Of a stretch of 64,000 nucleotides of DNA, positions 47,795-59,674 are shown in pieces. Within the stretch, counting starts at the first letter, position 1. Each line of letters opens with the position of its first letter. Under the pieces are notes generated by a model. That model was not told the origin of the DNA, searched no databases, and saw nothing but the letters and a program-made list of their open reading frames with translations. The DNA comes from Lysobacter concretionis Ko07 = DSM 16239 (GTDB taxonomy: Bacteria; Pseudomonadota; Gammaproteobacteria; Xanthomonadales; Xanthomonadaceae), in NCBI RefSeq assembly GCF_000768345.1, contig NZ_AVPS01000003.1, positions 310,001 to 374,000 on the forward strand, read 5' to 3'. A program made the position numbers and the translations under genes.

Positions 47795-49303
47795 TCAGTA
47801 GCCGGACTCGCGCAGGCTCTGCCGCACCTGCATGTGGGTGGTCTGGATCTGCGCCGACGGCTCGCGGTCCAGCAGGCTGACCACGATGATCCCGACCGTC
47901 GCGACGATGAAGCCCGGGATGATCTCGTACAGCGCCGAGCCGTAATGGCCGACCGCCACCTGCTTCCAGACGATCACCGTGACCGCTCCCAGCACGATGC
48001 CGGCCAGCGCGCCATTGCGCGTCATGCGCTGCCAGAACAGCGACAGCAGCACGACCGGCCCGAACGCGGCGCCGAAGCCCGCCCACGCATAACTGACCAG
48101 GCCGAGCACACGGCTGTCCGGATCGCGCGCGATCCACAACGCCAGCAGGGCCACCAGGAACACCGACAGGCGACCGATCCAGACCAGCTCGCGTTGGCTG
48201 GCGCGCTTGCGGAAAAAGCCGCGGTACAGGTCCTCGGTCAGCACGCTGGAACACACCAGCAACTGGCACGACAGCGTGCTCATCACCGCCGCCAGGATCG
48301 CCGACAACAGGATGCCCGCGACCCAGGGATTGAACAGCTGCTCGGCCAGGGCGATGAACACCCGCTCGGCGTTCGCCTCCACCGGGCCGGCACTGCCCGG
48401 GTTGGCGGTGTAATGGGCGATGCCGAACAGGCCGACGCTGACCGAACCCAGCAGGCACAGGATCATCCAGGCCATGCCGATGCGCCGCGCTTTCGGAATG
48501 GTGGCGACGCTGTCGGCCGCCATGAAGCGCGCCAGGATGTGCGGCTGGCCGAAGTAGCCCAGCCCCCACGCGATCAGCGACACCACCCCGATGATTCCCA
48601 GCTCGCCGCCACCAAACCAGGTCAGCTTGACCGGATCGGCCTGCGCGATCAGGGCCACGCTGGCCTCGTAGCCGCCGTTGGTCATGATCACCACGACCGG
48701 CGTCAGCAGCAGCGCGAAGAACATCAGGCTGCCCTGCACCGTGTCGGTCCAGCTCACCGCGAGGAAGCCACCGACCAGGGTGTACAGGATGGTGGCCGCC
48801 GCGCCCCACCACAGCGCCTGCGCGTAGGGCATCGCGAACACCGCCTCGAACAGGCGCGCACCGGCCACCACGCCGGAGGCGCAATACACCGCGAAGAACA
48901 CCAGGATCACCACCGCCGACAGCACCCGCAGGATGCGGCTGGTATCGCCGAAGCGGTGGGTGAAGTAGTCCGGCAGGGTCAGCGCGTTGTTGGCGCGCTC
49001 GGTGTAGACGCGCAACGGGCCGGCGACATAGATCCAGTTGAGCCAGGCACCGATGACCAGACCGATCGCGATCCACGATTCCGACAACCCGCCCAGGTAC
49101 ATCGCGCCGGGCAGCCCCATCAGCAGCCAGCCGCTCATGTCCGACGCGCCGGCCGACAACGCGGTCACCACCGGCCCCAGCGAACGGCCGCCGAGGATGT
49201 AGTCGTCGAAGCTCTTGGTCGAACGCCAGGCGATGAAACCGATCAACACCATGGCCGCCAGATAGATCGAGAAGGTGATGATCAGCGGCAGGCTGGCGGT
49301 CAT
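47795..49303 (-). CDS. putP: Sodium/proline symporter PutP
   Basis: A 502-residue SSS-family symporter with about thirteen transmembrane helices. It carries [20 protein letters not shown] near the start, then [20 protein letters not shown] (the Na+/proline site of PutP) and [16 protein letters not shown] near the C-terminus. It takes up proline with sodium. ATG 49303 ([20 protein letters not shown]) was taken; upstream codons are not conserved. The region upstream holds DnaA-box-like repeats. Confidence 0.94.
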   Translation of the reverse strand: MTASLPLIITFSIYLAAMVLIGFIAWRSTKSFDDYILGGRSLGPVVTALSAGASDMSGWLLMGLPGAMYLGGLSESWIAIGLVIGAWLNWIYVAGPLRVYTERANNALTLPDYFTHRFGDTSRILRVLSAVVILVFFAVYCASGVVAGARLFEAVFAMPYAQALWWGAAATILYTLVGGFLAVSWTDTVQGSLMFFALLLTPVVVIMTNGGYEASVALIAQADPVKLTWFGGGELGIIGVVSLIAWGLGYFGQPHILARFMAADSVATIPKARRIGMAWMILCLLGSVSVGLFGIAHYTANPGSAGPVEANAERVFIALAEQLFNPWVAGILLSAILAAVMSTLSCQLLVCSSVLTEDLYRGFFRKRASQRELVWIGRLSVFLVALLALWIARDPDSRVLGLVSYAWAGFGAAFGPVVLLSLFWQRMTRNGALAGIVLGAVTVIVWKQVAVGHYGSALYEIIPGFIVATVGIIVVSLLDREPSAQIQTTHMQVRQSLRESGY

Positions 49304-49371
49304 GGGCTGGGGCACTCGGGGCGGGCGAAGCGGGCAGCCTAACGCACCTGTCGACACGGTTCAGCCCCGGG

Positions 49372-49418
49372 TTGTTCACAGAAGCTGTGGACAACCATCG
49401 GCATCAAGCTGTGGACAA
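49372..49418. promoter_or_regulatory. Cluster of three DnaA-box-like sites
   Basis: TTGTTCACA (49372-49380) and two TTGTCCACA sites on the opposite strand (49386-49394 and 49410-49418). The first two form an inverted repeat with a short centre, and sites two and three are 24 bases apart. TTGTCCACA is the high-GC form of the DnaA box. They lie between folP (stop side) and putP (start side). DnaA or another regulator binding here is inference. Confidence 0.45.
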
Positions 49419-49516
49419 GTACCGCAGCGGTCGGCCCCGCAAGGGGCGGAGTCGGGTTGGACAAATTTTGACCAGCACGCGTTGCGGCCCCGGAAAAACC
49501 CGCTCGACCGGCCAGG

Positions 49517-50416
49517 TCAATCCTCGTCCGGCCAGCGGATGGCAGGCTGTGCCGGCGAGGCCTTCGGCAAGGGTTCCGCCGCCACCGCCTGCCAGACCTT
49601 GAGTGCGTCGACCGTCGCGGCGACATCGTGCACGCGCAACAGCAAGGCACCACGTTGCGCTGCGATCAGGTGCGCGGCCACCGAGCCGGAGACCCGGTCC
49701 GCCATCGCCTCGCGGCCGGTCAGTTCGGCGATCGAGCGCTTGCGCGACAGGCCCGCCAGCAGCGGCAGGCCGAGGTCGGAAAAACGCGTCAACCGGGCCA
49801 GCAACATCACGTTGTGCTGCAGGTTCTTGCCGAAGCCGAAGCCGGGATCCAGCACGATGGATTTCTTGGCGATGCCCGCCATCTCGGCCGCGAACACGCG
49901 CTCGGCGAGGAAGCGGTGCACCTCGTCGACCACGTCGTCGTATCGCGGGTCGGCCTGCATGCTGCGCGGCTCGCCCTGCATGTGCATCAACACCACCGGC
50001 ACGCCGAGCTCGGCGACCGCCTGCAGCGCCCCTTCGCGGCGCAGGGCATACACGTCGTTGATCATCCCGGCGCCGGCGGCGACCGCCGCGCGCATCACCT
50101 CCGGCTTGGAGGTATCGATGCTGATCGGCACGCCGGTCTCGGCCACCAGCCGCTCGATGACCGGCAGCACCCGCCGCAGTTCTTCCTCGACCTCCACGTC
50201 CGCCGCGCCCGGCCGGGTCGACTCGCCGCCGATGTCGAGGATGTCGGCGCCCTCGCGGACCAGTTGCAGTGCCTGCGCGACCGTCGCGTCCACCGAGTTG
50301 CAGGTGCCGTCGCCGGAGAACGAATCCGGCGTTGCATTGACGATGCCCATCACGCGCGGCCGGTCGAGCCGCAGCAGGCGACCGTTGCAATCCAGGGTCG
50401 GGGCGGTGTCAAACAT
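49517..50416 (-). CDS. folP: Dihydropteroate synthase
   Basis: A 299-residue TIM-barrel enzyme that joins p-aminobenzoate to the pterin in folate synthesis, the target of sulfonamides. It has MGIVNATPDSFSGDG, DIGGESTRPGA, GVPISIDTSKPEVM and LDPGFGFGKN. ATG 50416 (MFDTAPTLDCNGRLLR) was chosen. It lies downstream of ftsH on the same strand, separated from it by a terminator hairpin, as in the usual ftsH-folP order. Confidence 0.97.
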   Translation of the reverse strand: MFDTAPTLDCNGRLLRLDRPRVMGIVNATPDSFSGDGTCNSVDATVAQALQLVREGADILDIGGESTRPGAADVEVEEELRRVLPVIERLVAETGVPISIDTSKPEVMRAAVAAGAGMINDVYALRREGALQAVAELGVPVVLMHMQGEPRSMQADPRYDDVVDEVHRFLAERVFAAEMAGIAKKSIVLDPGFGFGKNLQHNVMLLARLTRFSDLGLPLLAGLSRKRSIAELTGREAMADRVSGSVAAHLIAAQRGALLLRVHDVAATVDALKVWQAVAAEPLPKASPAQPAIRWPDED

Positions 50417-50428
50417 GGGTGTGCTCGA

Positions 50429-50460
50429 TAAAAAAAGGCCAGAGCGGACTCTGGCCTTTT
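50429..50460 (-). terminator. Rho-independent terminator of ftsH
   Basis: Stem AAAAGGCCAGAG / CTCTGGCCTTTTTTT with a four-base loop (minus reading), 38 bases past the ftsH stop and just before folP. Confidence 0.9.
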
Positions 50461-50497
50461 CGGCAGGGTGCGGCAAGCCGCTGCAGTGTGCCTCGCC

Positions 50498-52417
<1,920 letters not shown>

Positions 52418-52498
52418 TTAATAAGGTTCACGTTTTTGTGCAGAAGGCCCGGAACACCGGGCGTCGAATAGCGGGGAACACTCTGTCGCAGCAGCACA

Positions 52499-53131
52499 TC
52501 ATTTCATTTCCGCGCGTTTGCCCTGTGCGAGGGCGTAGACCTCCGGAGAGCGTTTGCGCGACGCCTCCGGTTTGCGGATCGCGACCTTGGCATAACGCCG
52601 CCGCAATTCGCGCACGTAATCATCGAAACCCACGCCCTGGAACAGCTTGATCAGGAACGTGCCGTCGACGCGGAGATGGTGGTCGGCAAAGTCCATCGCC
52701 AGTTCCGCCAGGTACAGCGCACGCGGCATGTCGACCGCGTCCACCCCACTCTTATTGGGGGCCATATCCGATAGCACAAGGTCGACCGGCTTGCCGTCGA
52801 GGGTACGCACGAGCTCGGATAAGACCGCATCCTCCCTGAAATCCCCATGAAGGAACTCCACTCCGGCCAGCGACGGCATCTCCAGGATGTCCAGCGCGAT
52901 GACCCGGCCGCTGTCGCCCAGCGCCTGCCGCACCCACTGCGACCAGCCACCCGGCGCGGCGCCCAGGTCCACCACCACCATGCCCGGTTTGAGCAGGCGG
53001 TCGCGCTGGACCAGCTCCTCCAGCTTGTAGGCGGCACGCGAGCGCAGGCCCTCCGCACGCGCCTTCTTCACGAAGGGGTCGGAGTGGTGTTCCTTGAGCC
53101 AGCGCTGGCTGCTCTTGCTGCGGGTGGCCAT
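52499..53131 (-). CDS. rlmE: 23S rRNA 2'-O-methyltransferase RlmE (FtsJ)
   Basis: A 210-residue SAM-dependent enzyme that methylates U2552 of 23S rRNA. It has SRAAYKLEELVQRDRLLKPG, motif I VVDLGAAPGGWSQWV, LVLSDMAPNKSGVD and KLFQGVGFDDY; the catalytic K-D-K-E set appears complete. ATG 53131 (MATRSKSSQRWLKEH) was chosen. It lies 81 bases upstream of ftsH on the same strand, the classical ftsJ-ftsH order, and is divergent from yhbY. Confidence 0.96.
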   Translation of the reverse strand: MATRSKSSQRWLKEHHSDPFVKKARAEGLRSRAAYKLEELVQRDRLLKPGMVVVDLGAAPGGWSQWVRQALGDSGRVIALDILEMPSLAGVEFLHGDFREDAVLSELVRTLDGKPVDLVLSDMAPNKSGVDAVDMPRALYLAELAMDFADHHLRVDGTFLIKLFQGVGFDDYVRELRRRYAKVAIRKPEASRKRSPEVYALAQGKRAEMK

Positions 53132-53209
53132 TGACGGGGCGGAAACCGCGGGACGAAGGGGCCGCCATGATACCCTGCGTGCCCTCCCCAACCTCATTCG
53201 TGTGCATTG

Positions 53210-53515
53210 ATGGCTACTGTCCTGACCAGCGCTCAGACCCGATTCCTGCGCGGCCAGGCGCACGACCTCAAGGCCATGCTCCAGGTCGGCGGCAAGGGCA
53301 TCACCGACGCCCTGGTGGCCGAGGTCGAACAGGCGCTGGAAATCCACGAACTGATCAAGATCAAGGTCGGCGCGGGTGACCGCGAAACCCGCGATGCGAT
53401 GATCGACCAGCTCGCCACCCGCACCCAGGCCGCCCTGGTACAACGCATCGGCCATACCGCCGTGCTGTACCGGCCCAGCCAGGACAAGCGCCAGATCGTG
53501 TTGCCGCGCAACTGA
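53210..53515 (+). CDS. yhbY: Ribosome assembly RNA-binding protein YhbY (CRS1-YhbY domain)
   Basis: A 101-residue protein with a single CRM domain: LTSAQTRFLRGQAHDLKAML, VGGKGITDALVAEVEQALE and the GxxG-type basic loop, ending VLYRPSQDKRQIVLP. It binds pre-50S particles. ATG 53210 follows a TTG at 53207. It is divergent from rlmE, as in many gammaproteobacteria. Confidence 0.95.
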   Translation: MATVLTSAQTRFLRGQAHDLKAMLQVGGKGITDALVAEVEQALEIHELIKIKVGAGDRETRDAMIDQLATRTQAALVQRIGHTAVLYRPSQDKRQIVLPRN

Positions 53516-53569
53516 GACCGGCCCCCGCCGGCGCTTGGTCACCGTCACCCCGGTTGCTAGCATGCCCCG

Positions 53570-53944
53570 ATGGAACTGACCCTCGAACGTCCCGATTACG
53601 AGTTCTTCCTGCGCGGTGCCGACGGCACGATGGCGCTGGTCAACGAGCGCCGGCTGAGCCGCAGTTTCGTGATCACCCCGAACCACCTGGGCGATGACTG
53701 GGGCGTGACCGACGTGGCGCTGTTGCAGGCCGCGGACCTCGAACCCCTGATGGCCCTGGAGCCGGAAGTCATCCTGCTCGGCAGCGGTGGTACGCAGATA
53801 TTTCCTCCCGCTGCGGCGATGGCCGCCTGCCTGCGCCGCGGCGTGGGCATCGAGGTCATGACCAACGCCGCCGCCGCCCGCACCTTCAATGTGCTGGCCG
53901 GCGAAAACCGCCGCGTCGTCGCGGGGTTCGTGTTTCCCGGCTGA
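53570..53944 (+). CDS. Mth938-like (DUF498) domain protein
   Basis: A 124-residue protein of the Mth938/NDUFAF3-like fold. It has the pattern RRLSRSFVITPNHLGDDWGV, then EPEVILLGSGGTQIFPPAAA and GIEVMTNAAAARTFNVLAGE. The bacterial function is unknown; eukaryotic relatives assist respiratory complex I assembly. It has no signal or membrane segment. It stands 54 bases after yhbY and may be cotranscribed. Confidence 0.92.
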   Translation: MELTLERPDYEFFLRGADGTMALVNERRLSRSFVITPNHLGDDWGVTDVALLQAADLEPLMALEPEVILLGSGGTQIFPPAAAMAACLRRGVGIEVMTNAAAARTFNVLAGENRRVVAGFVFPG

Positions 53945-53966
53945 GCACCAGCAGGCCGCGCGCCCG

Positions 53967-54349
53967 GTAGGAGTGGCGGAGGCACGCCTTCGCCGGCGAG
54001 TCGCGACCTGACCATCACATCCAGCATTCGCCGGTCGCGGCTGAAGCCGCTCCTACAACAATCCGATCGTCGCAGCCCAGGCTCCTGCAGGTGCGGCTTC
54101 AGCCGCGACCTGTACGTCACATCCGGGCGGTGGGCGATCACGGCTATCGTGACGGCCCGACGCAGTCGAACGACCTGCGAGGTCGCGACTCACGTCGCTC
54201 CTACAACAATCCGATCGTCGCGGCCCAGGCTCCTGCAGGGCGGCTTCAGCCGCGACCTGTACGTCACGTCCGGGCCGGTGGGCGATCACGGCTATCGTGA
54301 CGGCCCGACGTCGAACGGCCTGCGAGGTCGCGACTCACGTCGCTCCTAC
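53967..54349. repeat. REP cluster with two 145-148-bp tandem units
   Basis: It begins with a diverged REP-like element (53967-54008). Two near-identical units start at 54033 and 54181, each a REP, about 28 bases, an inverted REP, and a conserved spacer with GGCGATCACGGCTATCGTGA. A terminal REP follows at 54326-54349. The first unit's REP is the CTGAAG subtype and the later ones are the ACTCACGT subtype. It fills the 442-base gap between convergent genes. Confidence 0.9.
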
Positions 54350-54386
54350 TACCGAATGAAGTCCAGTCGGACGACAGGAGGAAGTC

Positions 54387-55130
54387 CTACTTCCGTGGCA
54401 GGTATTGCAGTGGATCCACCGGCTTGCCGTTGTAGCGGATCTCGAAATGCAGCATGTCGCGCGCCGCGCCGGTACGGCCCAGTTCGGCGATCTGCTGGCC
54501 GGCTTTCACCACCGCGCCCTCATTGACCATCCGGTTGCGGTTGTGGCCGTAAGCGGACAGCCACTGCTCGTTGTGCTTGATGATGACCAGCTCGCCATAA
54601 CCAACCAGCCCGGAGCCGGAATACACCACGACCCCATCGCCCGCGGCGCGCACCGGAGCACCGGCGGTACCGGCGATGTCGATACCCTGCTTGGTCGGTT
54701 CACCGGCCACGAAGCGGCTCAGCAACGCGCCGTCCACCGGCCAGCGCCATGCCACGCCGCTGCTCAACGGCGCAGCGCTCGGCGCAGTCGCCGCCGGAGA
54801 AGTCGTCGGCTTGCTCGTGCTGGCTGCCTTGGACGGAGCAGTCGCCACCGGCCGGGTCGCGGCGGCACCGGACTTCGGATACAGCACCAGGCGCTGCCCG
54901 GGATAGATCGTGTAAGGCGCGGCAATCCCGTTCCACGCGGCCAGGTCGCGCATCGCGATGCCGTTTTCCGTCGCGATCCGGTACAGCGTGTCGCCGCGCT
55001 GGACCACTGCGGTAGCACCGTATTTCGGCGTCGATACCGGCCCGCTTTCACGGGTTACCGTGCTCGAACATGCCGCCACGGCAAGCATCACGGCGATGGA
55101 GAGAAGGATGCGGGAGATGTTTTTGCTCAT
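54387..55130 (-). CDS. NlpD-like LysM/M23 lipoprotein (murein hydrolase activator)
   Basis: A 247-residue lipoprotein: signal with lipobox VAAC near residue 21, LysM domain (about residues 42-88, VVQRGDTLYRIATENGIAMR), a Ser/Thr/Ala/Pro linker, and an M23 fold (VAWRWPVDGALLSRF to PVDPLQYL). Zinc ligands appear partly missing: KQGIDIAG stands where peptidases have HxxxD, while AYGHNR and LHFEIR keep His. This points to a non-enzymatic NlpD/EnvC-type amidase activator. It sits downstream of surE-pcm, as nlpD does in relatives. Confidence 0.9.
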   Translation of the reverse strand: MSKNISRILLSIAVMLAVAACSSTVTRESGPVSTPKYGATAVVQRGDTLYRIATENGIAMRDLAAWNGIAAPYTIYPGQRLVLYPKSGAAATRPVATAPSKAASTSKPTTSPAATAPSAAPLSSGVAWRWPVDGALLSRFVAGEPTKQGIDIAGTAGAPVRAAGDGVVVYSGSGLVGYGELVIIKHNEQWLSAYGHNRNRMVNEGAVVKAGQQIAELGRTGAARDMLHFEIRYNGKPVDPLQYLPRK

Positions 55131-55189
55131 GCGTCGTGCTTTGCCTTCCAGGTCGACCAGGAGTCGCGGCGTCGGGATCGGCAGACCGG

Positions 55190-55864
55190 TCAACCGACGA
55201 ACCGCTGGAACAGTTCGTGCGCGGCGAAACCGCCACCGCCGATGAGGATACCGAAGTAGATGATCGTGGCGATGTTGGCCAGATGGCCCAGCACCACCGC
55301 GCCGCCGTCGCGCTGCAGCAGGCCCAGCGCATAGAACAGCAGCGCCAGGCCCGGCAGGGTGTTGCTGAACGGTATGAACCCGAACGGCATCATCAGCAGC
55401 AACGCGGCGAGGATGAACGCGAGGTTGTTGAACAGGTCGGGAAAACGCCCTTCGGCAAAACCGCGCAGGCGATGCGGGCGGCTGATCCTTTCCAGACGCC
55501 GCACCCACACCAGACCACGGGTCAGACCGGGCCGCAGCCTGGCGGCGGGCAGCGCCCGGTCGCGGAGCTTGCCCGGCAGCCACAACGGCCGGCCGATCAG
55601 GCGGCTGATGCCGATCAGCAGGATCACCGCGCCGAACACCGTGCTGACCCCGGGGATCGACACCGGGATCAGGAACACCAGCGTGAGCAGCGTCGTCAGC
55701 AGCAACAGCCCCTCGTCACCGAACACGTCGAGCAGTTCGCCCAGGCTGAGCTTGTCCGGCGGAAGATGCCCGATGATCGCGGCCAGTTGTTCGCCCAGCG
55801 GTGCGTCCGTGTCGAGCGGCGGGCGCGACGTACCGATGTCCGGGGTGTCGTTCGATCCACTCAT
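55190..55864 (-). CDS. ExoD-family membrane protein
   Basis: A 224-residue protein with about four to six hydrophobic helices, matching exopolysaccharide synthesis protein ExoD. It has LSLGELLDVFGDEGLLLLTT, LVFLIPVSIPGVSTVFGAVI, and RPLWLPGKLRDRALP. ExoD proteins are linked to alkaline tolerance and exopolysaccharide in rhizobia; the role here is unknown. It is located between pcm and the NlpD-like gene on the same strand. Confidence 0.9.
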   Translation of the reverse strand: MSGSNDTPDIGTSRPPLDTDAPLGEQLAAIIGHLPPDKLSLGELLDVFGDEGLLLLTTLLTLVFLIPVSIPGVSTVFGAVILLIGISRLIGRPLWLPGKLRDRALPAARLRPGLTRGLVWVRRLERISRPHRLRGFAEGRFPDLFNNLAFILAALLLMMPFGFIPFSNTLPGLALLFYALGLLQRDGGAVVLGHLANIATIIYFGILIGGGGFAAHELFQRFVG

Positions 55865-55898
55865 CGGGTCCGGGTCCCGCGAGAGTTCATCGGCCGGT

Positions 55899-56576
55899 TC
55901 AATCGATCATCCCCGACAGCAACGGAACGAACACCACCGGCCCGAGCGTCTGCTGGGTGATCCGGCCATCGGCGTCCTTGTGCAGCCGGAGCAGGGATTG
56001 CGACGAGGCCGGACCCACCGGCGCGACCAGGATGCCGCCGGGCGCCAGTTGCTCGGTCAACGCATCGACCAGCGCCGGGGCGGCGGCGGTGACCAGGATC
56101 GCATCGAACGGGCCGTTCTCGGCCCAGCCGATGCGGCCGTCGTCGTGCTTGCTGCGGATGTTCATGCCGAGCTGGCGGAACCGCTTGCGCGCGGTGCGCA
56201 GCAACTCGCCGATGCGCTCGACGGTATGCACTTCCAGCCCCAGCGCCGCGAGGATGGCGGCCTGATAGCCCGACCCGGTGCCGATCTCCAGCACGCGGGT
56301 CGGCTCGACCTGCATCAGCGCCTCGGTCATCTTCGCCACCACCCACGGCTGGGAGATGGTCTGGCCGTGGCCGATCGGCAGCGCGGTGTCCTCGTAGGCG
56401 CGGGTCGCCAGCGCCTCATCGACGAACAGGTGGCGCGGCACGGTACGGATCGCATTGAGCACGCGCTCATCGCTGATGCCGTTGCCGCGCAGACGCTCGA
56501 CCAGCCGGTCGCGCACGCGCTGGGAAGTCATGCCCGAACCCAGTGCCTCGGGCTGCAGGCGCATCCGCAGGCTCAT
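55899..56576 (-). CDS. pcm: Protein-L-isoaspartate O-methyltransferase
   Basis: A 225-residue repair enzyme that methylates isoaspartyl residues with SAM. It has [42 protein letters not shown] motif [17 protein letters not shown] and the post-motif [18 protein letters not shown] 56576 overlaps the surE stop by 4 bases, so surE and pcm are translationally coupled, as in many bacteria. Confidence 0.97.
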   Translation of the reverse strand: MSLRMRLQPEALGSGMTSQRVRDRLVERLRGNGISDERVLNAIRTVPRHLFVDEALATRAYEDTALPIGHGQTISQPWVVAKMTEALMQVEPTRVLEIGTGSGYQAAILAALGLEVHTVERIGELLRTARKRFRQLGMNIRSKHDDGRIGWAENGPFDAILVTAAAPALVDALTEQLAPGGILVAPVGPASSQSLLRLHKDADGRITQQTLGPVVFVPLLSGMID

Positions 56577-57367
56577 CGCGTCCTCCCCGGCATGGCGGGT
56601 ACCAGCGACGCGCCCAGGCCGTCCACCCAGTTCGCCACCTGTTCCAGCGCCTGGTAACGGGTGAGGTCGACCTTGATCGGCGTGATCGAGATGTGGCCGG
56701 TACGCACCGAATGGAAATCCGTGCCCGGGCCGGCATCCTGCTCCGGACCCGCCGCACCGATCCACCACCACTGGCGTCCACGCGGGTCCTGCTGGGGAAT
56801 GCAGGCTTCGGCGCGATGGCGATTGCCGAGCCGACAGACCTGGAAGCCCTCGATCTGCTCCCACGGCCGGTCGGGCACGTTGACGTTGAGGATCGTGTCG
56901 GCCGGAAGCGGATCGGTGACCAGCCGCGCGATGATCTCGACCGCCGCGCGCGCCGCGGTTTCGTAATGCCGGCCGACATGGTCGGCGGTGACCAGCGACA
57001 CCGCGACCGCCGGCAGGCCGAGGAAACGCCCCTCCATCGCCGCCGCCACCGTGCCCGAATAGATCACGTCGTCGCCGAGGTTGGCGGCGTTGTTGATGCC
57101 CGACACCACCATGTCCGGTTCCTTGTCGAGCATCCCGGTGATCGCCACGTGCACGCAGTCGGTCGGGGTGCCGAACACCTGCCATGTCGCATCATCCCGC
57201 TGGACCACGCGCAGCGGCATGTCCAGGGTCAGCGAATTGCTGGCCCCGGAGCGGTCACGGTCGGGGGCGATCACCAGCACCTCATGGCCGGCGGCACGCA
57301 GGCCCTCGGCGAGGATCCGGATACCGGGGGCGTCGACGCCGTCGTCGTTGCTGACCAGGACTCGCAT
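56573..57367 (-). CDS. surE: 5'/3'-nucleotidase SurE
   Basis: A 264-residue metal-dependent nucleotidase. N7-D8-D9-G10 at the N-terminus binds the metal, and [13 protein letters not shown] follows. [20 protein letters not shown] completes the active site. It ends in a 4-base overlap with pcm. ATG 57367 ([12 protein letters not shown]) is unambiguous. It acts on nucleotides and possibly polyphosphate in stationary-phase stress survival. Confidence 0.97.
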   Translation of the reverse strand: MRVLVSNDDGVDAPGIRILAEGLRAAGHEVLVIAPDRDRSGASNSLTLDMPLRVVQRDDATWQVFGTPTDCVHVAITGMLDKEPDMVVSGINNAANLGDDVIYSGTVAAAMEGRFLGLPAVAVSLVTADHVGRHYETAARAAVEIIARLVTDPLPADTILNVNVPDRPWEQIEGFQVCRLGNRHRAEACIPQQDPRGRQWWWIGAAGPEQDAGPGTDFHSVRTGHISITPIKVDLTRYQALEQVANWVDGLGASLVPAMPGRTR

Positions 57368-57611
57368 GAACTCCCTTGGCGAGCGCCGCACGGGCGCCTT
57401 GAAGATGGTGGGCAGGCCGACGGAAGCGGCCGATGACGGTGAAGGACGAGTGGCGACCATGCAGGCCGTCCGGATCCTTCGACAGACGGCCATGATAGCC
57501 GAAGGCAACGTTGCGCTCAGCCAGACAACCGGCCTCGGCGGCGCTGGCACGTCACGCTTGCGCTGACGCTTTGGCGGGTTAGGCTCTGGCGATGGAATCC
57601 CGGAGGCATCG

Positions 57612-58166
57612 ATGAAAGAACCGCACGACGACGATGCCGCGCTATTCCGCAGTGCGATCGGGCCGGTGCGCAAACTGCCCGAACGCGCCGCGCCACCGGC
57701 CGCGCCGAAACCGAAACCGCGCGCCCGCATGGCCGAACGCGACGAAGCGAACGCGCGGGAGGAGTTTCGCCATCCATTGGCGGCCCAGTTGCTGGAGGCC
57801 GAAGATCCCCTCGCCTACCGCGGCCCGGATGTCACCAGCGCGGCATGGCAACGCCTGCGCCACGGCGAGATCTCCGCCCAGGAGGAACTGGACCTGCACG
57901 GCGCAGACGCCCGCACCGCCGAAGCCCTGCTGCGCGCCTTCCTCGGCGATGCCGTTCGCCATGGCCTGGGCTGCGTGCGGATCATCCATGGCAAGGGCGG
58001 ACGCGGCCGGAACGAGATCGGCAGCAGCGGCGCGCCGATCCTGAAAAACCTGGTCGACCGGATGCTGCGCCAGCGCGCGAGCGTGGTCGCCTTCCACTCG
58101 CCACCTCCTGCGCAGGGCGGTGCAGGAGCGGTGCTGGTGCTGTTGAAGCCACCCGGACGGCGCTGA
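57612..58166 (+). CDS. Smr-domain protein
   Basis: A 184-residue protein with a C-terminal Smr domain (about residues 92-180): [29 protein letters not shown] and [20 protein letters not shown]. The LDxH and HGxG motifs of the domain, associated with endonuclease activity in some relatives, are intact. The N-terminal part is Pro/Lys/Arg-rich. It is stand-alone and divergent from surE; no MutS domain is attached. Confidence 0.93.
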   Translation: MKEPHDDDAALFRSAIGPVRKLPERAAPPAAPKPKPRARMAERDEANAREEFRHPLAAQLLEAEDPLAYRGPDVTSAAWQRLRHGEISAQEELDLHGADARTAEALLRAFLGDAVRHGLGCVRIIHGKGGRGRNEIGSSGAPILKNLVDRMLRQRASVVAFHSPPPAQGGAGAVLVLLKPPGRR

Positions 58167-58201
58167 TCCGGCGTCCATGAACCAGGAGCCGGCATCGGCT
58201 G

Positions 58202-58462
58202 CTATTCGCGCACCTGCCCTTCCATCGGCTGCTTTTCCGGGAATACCGGCGGGTTGACCCACACCACTTCGATGCCGCGACGCTGGGCGATCCGTTCGAC
58301 CTTCGAGATATAGAGCTGGCTGATATCGGGCTGGCCGGTCACCGCCGATCCCGACAACCCCGGTTGCATCGCGGCGGTGTCGGACTGCCGGTCCATGCTC
58401 GCGCAGGCACCCAGCCCGATGAGCGACAACGACACCAATGCGGCCAGTAATGACAGCTTCAT
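58202..58462 (-). CDS. Small lipoprotein, 86 aa
   Basis: An 86-residue protein with a lipoprotein signal (LIGLGAC, Cys near residue 20). The short mature part ends LYISKVERIAQRRGIEVVWV then NPPVFPEKQPMEGQVRE. ATG 58462 is preferred over the longer frame. No named domain was recognised; the conserved-looking C-terminal third suggests a real gene. It converges on the Smr gene, 36 bases apart. Confidence 0.8.
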   Translation of the reverse strand: MKLSLLAALVSLSLIGLGACASMDRQSDTAAMQPGLSGSAVTGQPDISQLYISKVERIAQRRGIEVVWVNPPVFPEKQPMEGQVRE

Positions 58463-58603
58463 GGCGGATGCCTCCTCACGATCATGCGGACCGCGACGGC
58501 GATCCGCGCCCGGCTGATACCGGGTCACTCCCTGTATACCCCTGCCCCGCAGCGCCGTCAGCCGCTTCGGGCAACTTCCGACGAACGGCCGGCCGCTCGG
58601 CGA

Positions 58604-59674
58604 TCAGGCCCGCACAGACGGGGGTGTCGACTCGCGGATGGCGCCCAGCTCGGCCAGCACGACGGTCGCGTAGGTGCCCGGCGGCAGCGAGAACCCGAGC
58701 TCCAGCGTCGCCGAATCCGGCCAGCGCCACGCGAGGTTGCCGGGGTGCAGGCGCAGCGCGCGGCGCTCCTGCTTCAGGCCCGCATGCTCCAGCCCCTGGC
58801 GCAATTGCGCCGACACCTCGTCGGCGACCGCGGCCCGCTCCAGCGCCGCCGACTCACCGGCGCTGCGCAGTTCGCCGGATCCCCACAGCGGTCCGCTGGG
58901 ATGGATGTCGAACGCTGCCAGACGCTGCGCCAGGATGTCGTTGAACGGCTCCGGGCCGAACACGCTGCGGCTGCCGTCGAGCATCCAGACCTCGCCCTCC
59001 AGTGGCGTGTCCCAGCAGCCGCCGGCGACCCGCGCCGCCAGCACCTGGTTGAACAACGCCGAACGCGCCGCCGACAGCAGCATCCCGCGCTCTTCGCGCC
59101 GCACCCGGCGCCCGGCGAACATCGCCAATGCCTGGCCGATGTTGTCGCCGCCGTGGCCGAAACGCTGCTCTCCGAAATAATTGGGCACGCCCCGCGCGGC
59201 GATGTCGGCCAGTCGCGATTCGATCGCGTCCCGCTCGCCCTCGACGTCGCGCAACACCAGTACGAAACGGTTGCCGGCCAGCGCCCCGCGCGGCAGTTTC
59301 CGGCCGTGCCAGTGATGCTCCAGAACCTTCAGGTCCTCATCACCCAGGGTGGCCAGATCCGGCGCGATCTTTTTCGGCAGGTGCACGCTGAACCGCTGCC
59401 GGGTCACCGCGTGGCGGTCCTTCAGGCCGGCATAGCCGATGGCCATGTCGCCGACACCGGCCCATTGCGCGATGCGCCTGGCCGCGAAAGCGGTGTTCAT
59501 GCCGCGCTTCTCGACCGTCAGCAGCAGGTGTTCGCCGCTGCCGCCGGGCTCGAAACCGGGCAGTTCCTCGACGAAAAAATCCTCGGGCGACGTGCGGATG
59601 CGCGCACTCAGGACGGGCGGCCCGAGCGCGCAGGGCGACGCTGTCGTGGCCGGACCGGCCGCACGCTCGCTCAT
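58604..59674 (-). CDS. truD: tRNA pseudouridine(13) synthase TruD
   Basis: A 356-residue enzyme that isomerises U13 of tRNA-Glu. The catalytic Asp is D86 in [14 protein letters not shown], with [15 protein letters not shown] before it and [15 protein letters not shown] after it. A TRUD insertion domain lies in the C-terminal half. ATG 59674 overlaps the ispF stop by 4 bases, matching the ispF-truD coupling of this family. Confidence 0.97.
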   Translation of the reverse strand: MSERAAGPATTASPCALGPPVLSARIRTSPEDFFVEELPGFEPGGSGEHLLLTVEKRGMNTAFAARRIAQWAGVGDMAIGYAGLKDRHAVTRQRFSVHLPKKIAPDLATLGDEDLKVLEHHWHGRKLPRGALAGNRFVLVLRDVEGERDAIESRLADIAARGVPNYFGEQRFGHGGDNIGQALAMFAGRRVRREERGMLLSAARSALFNQVLAARVAGGCWDTPLEGEVWMLDGSRSVFGPEPFNDILAQRLAAFDIHPSGPLWGSGELRSAGESAALERAAVADEVSAQLRQGLEHAGLKQERRALRLHPGNLAWRWPDSATLELGFSLPPGTYATVVLAELGAIRESTPPSVRA

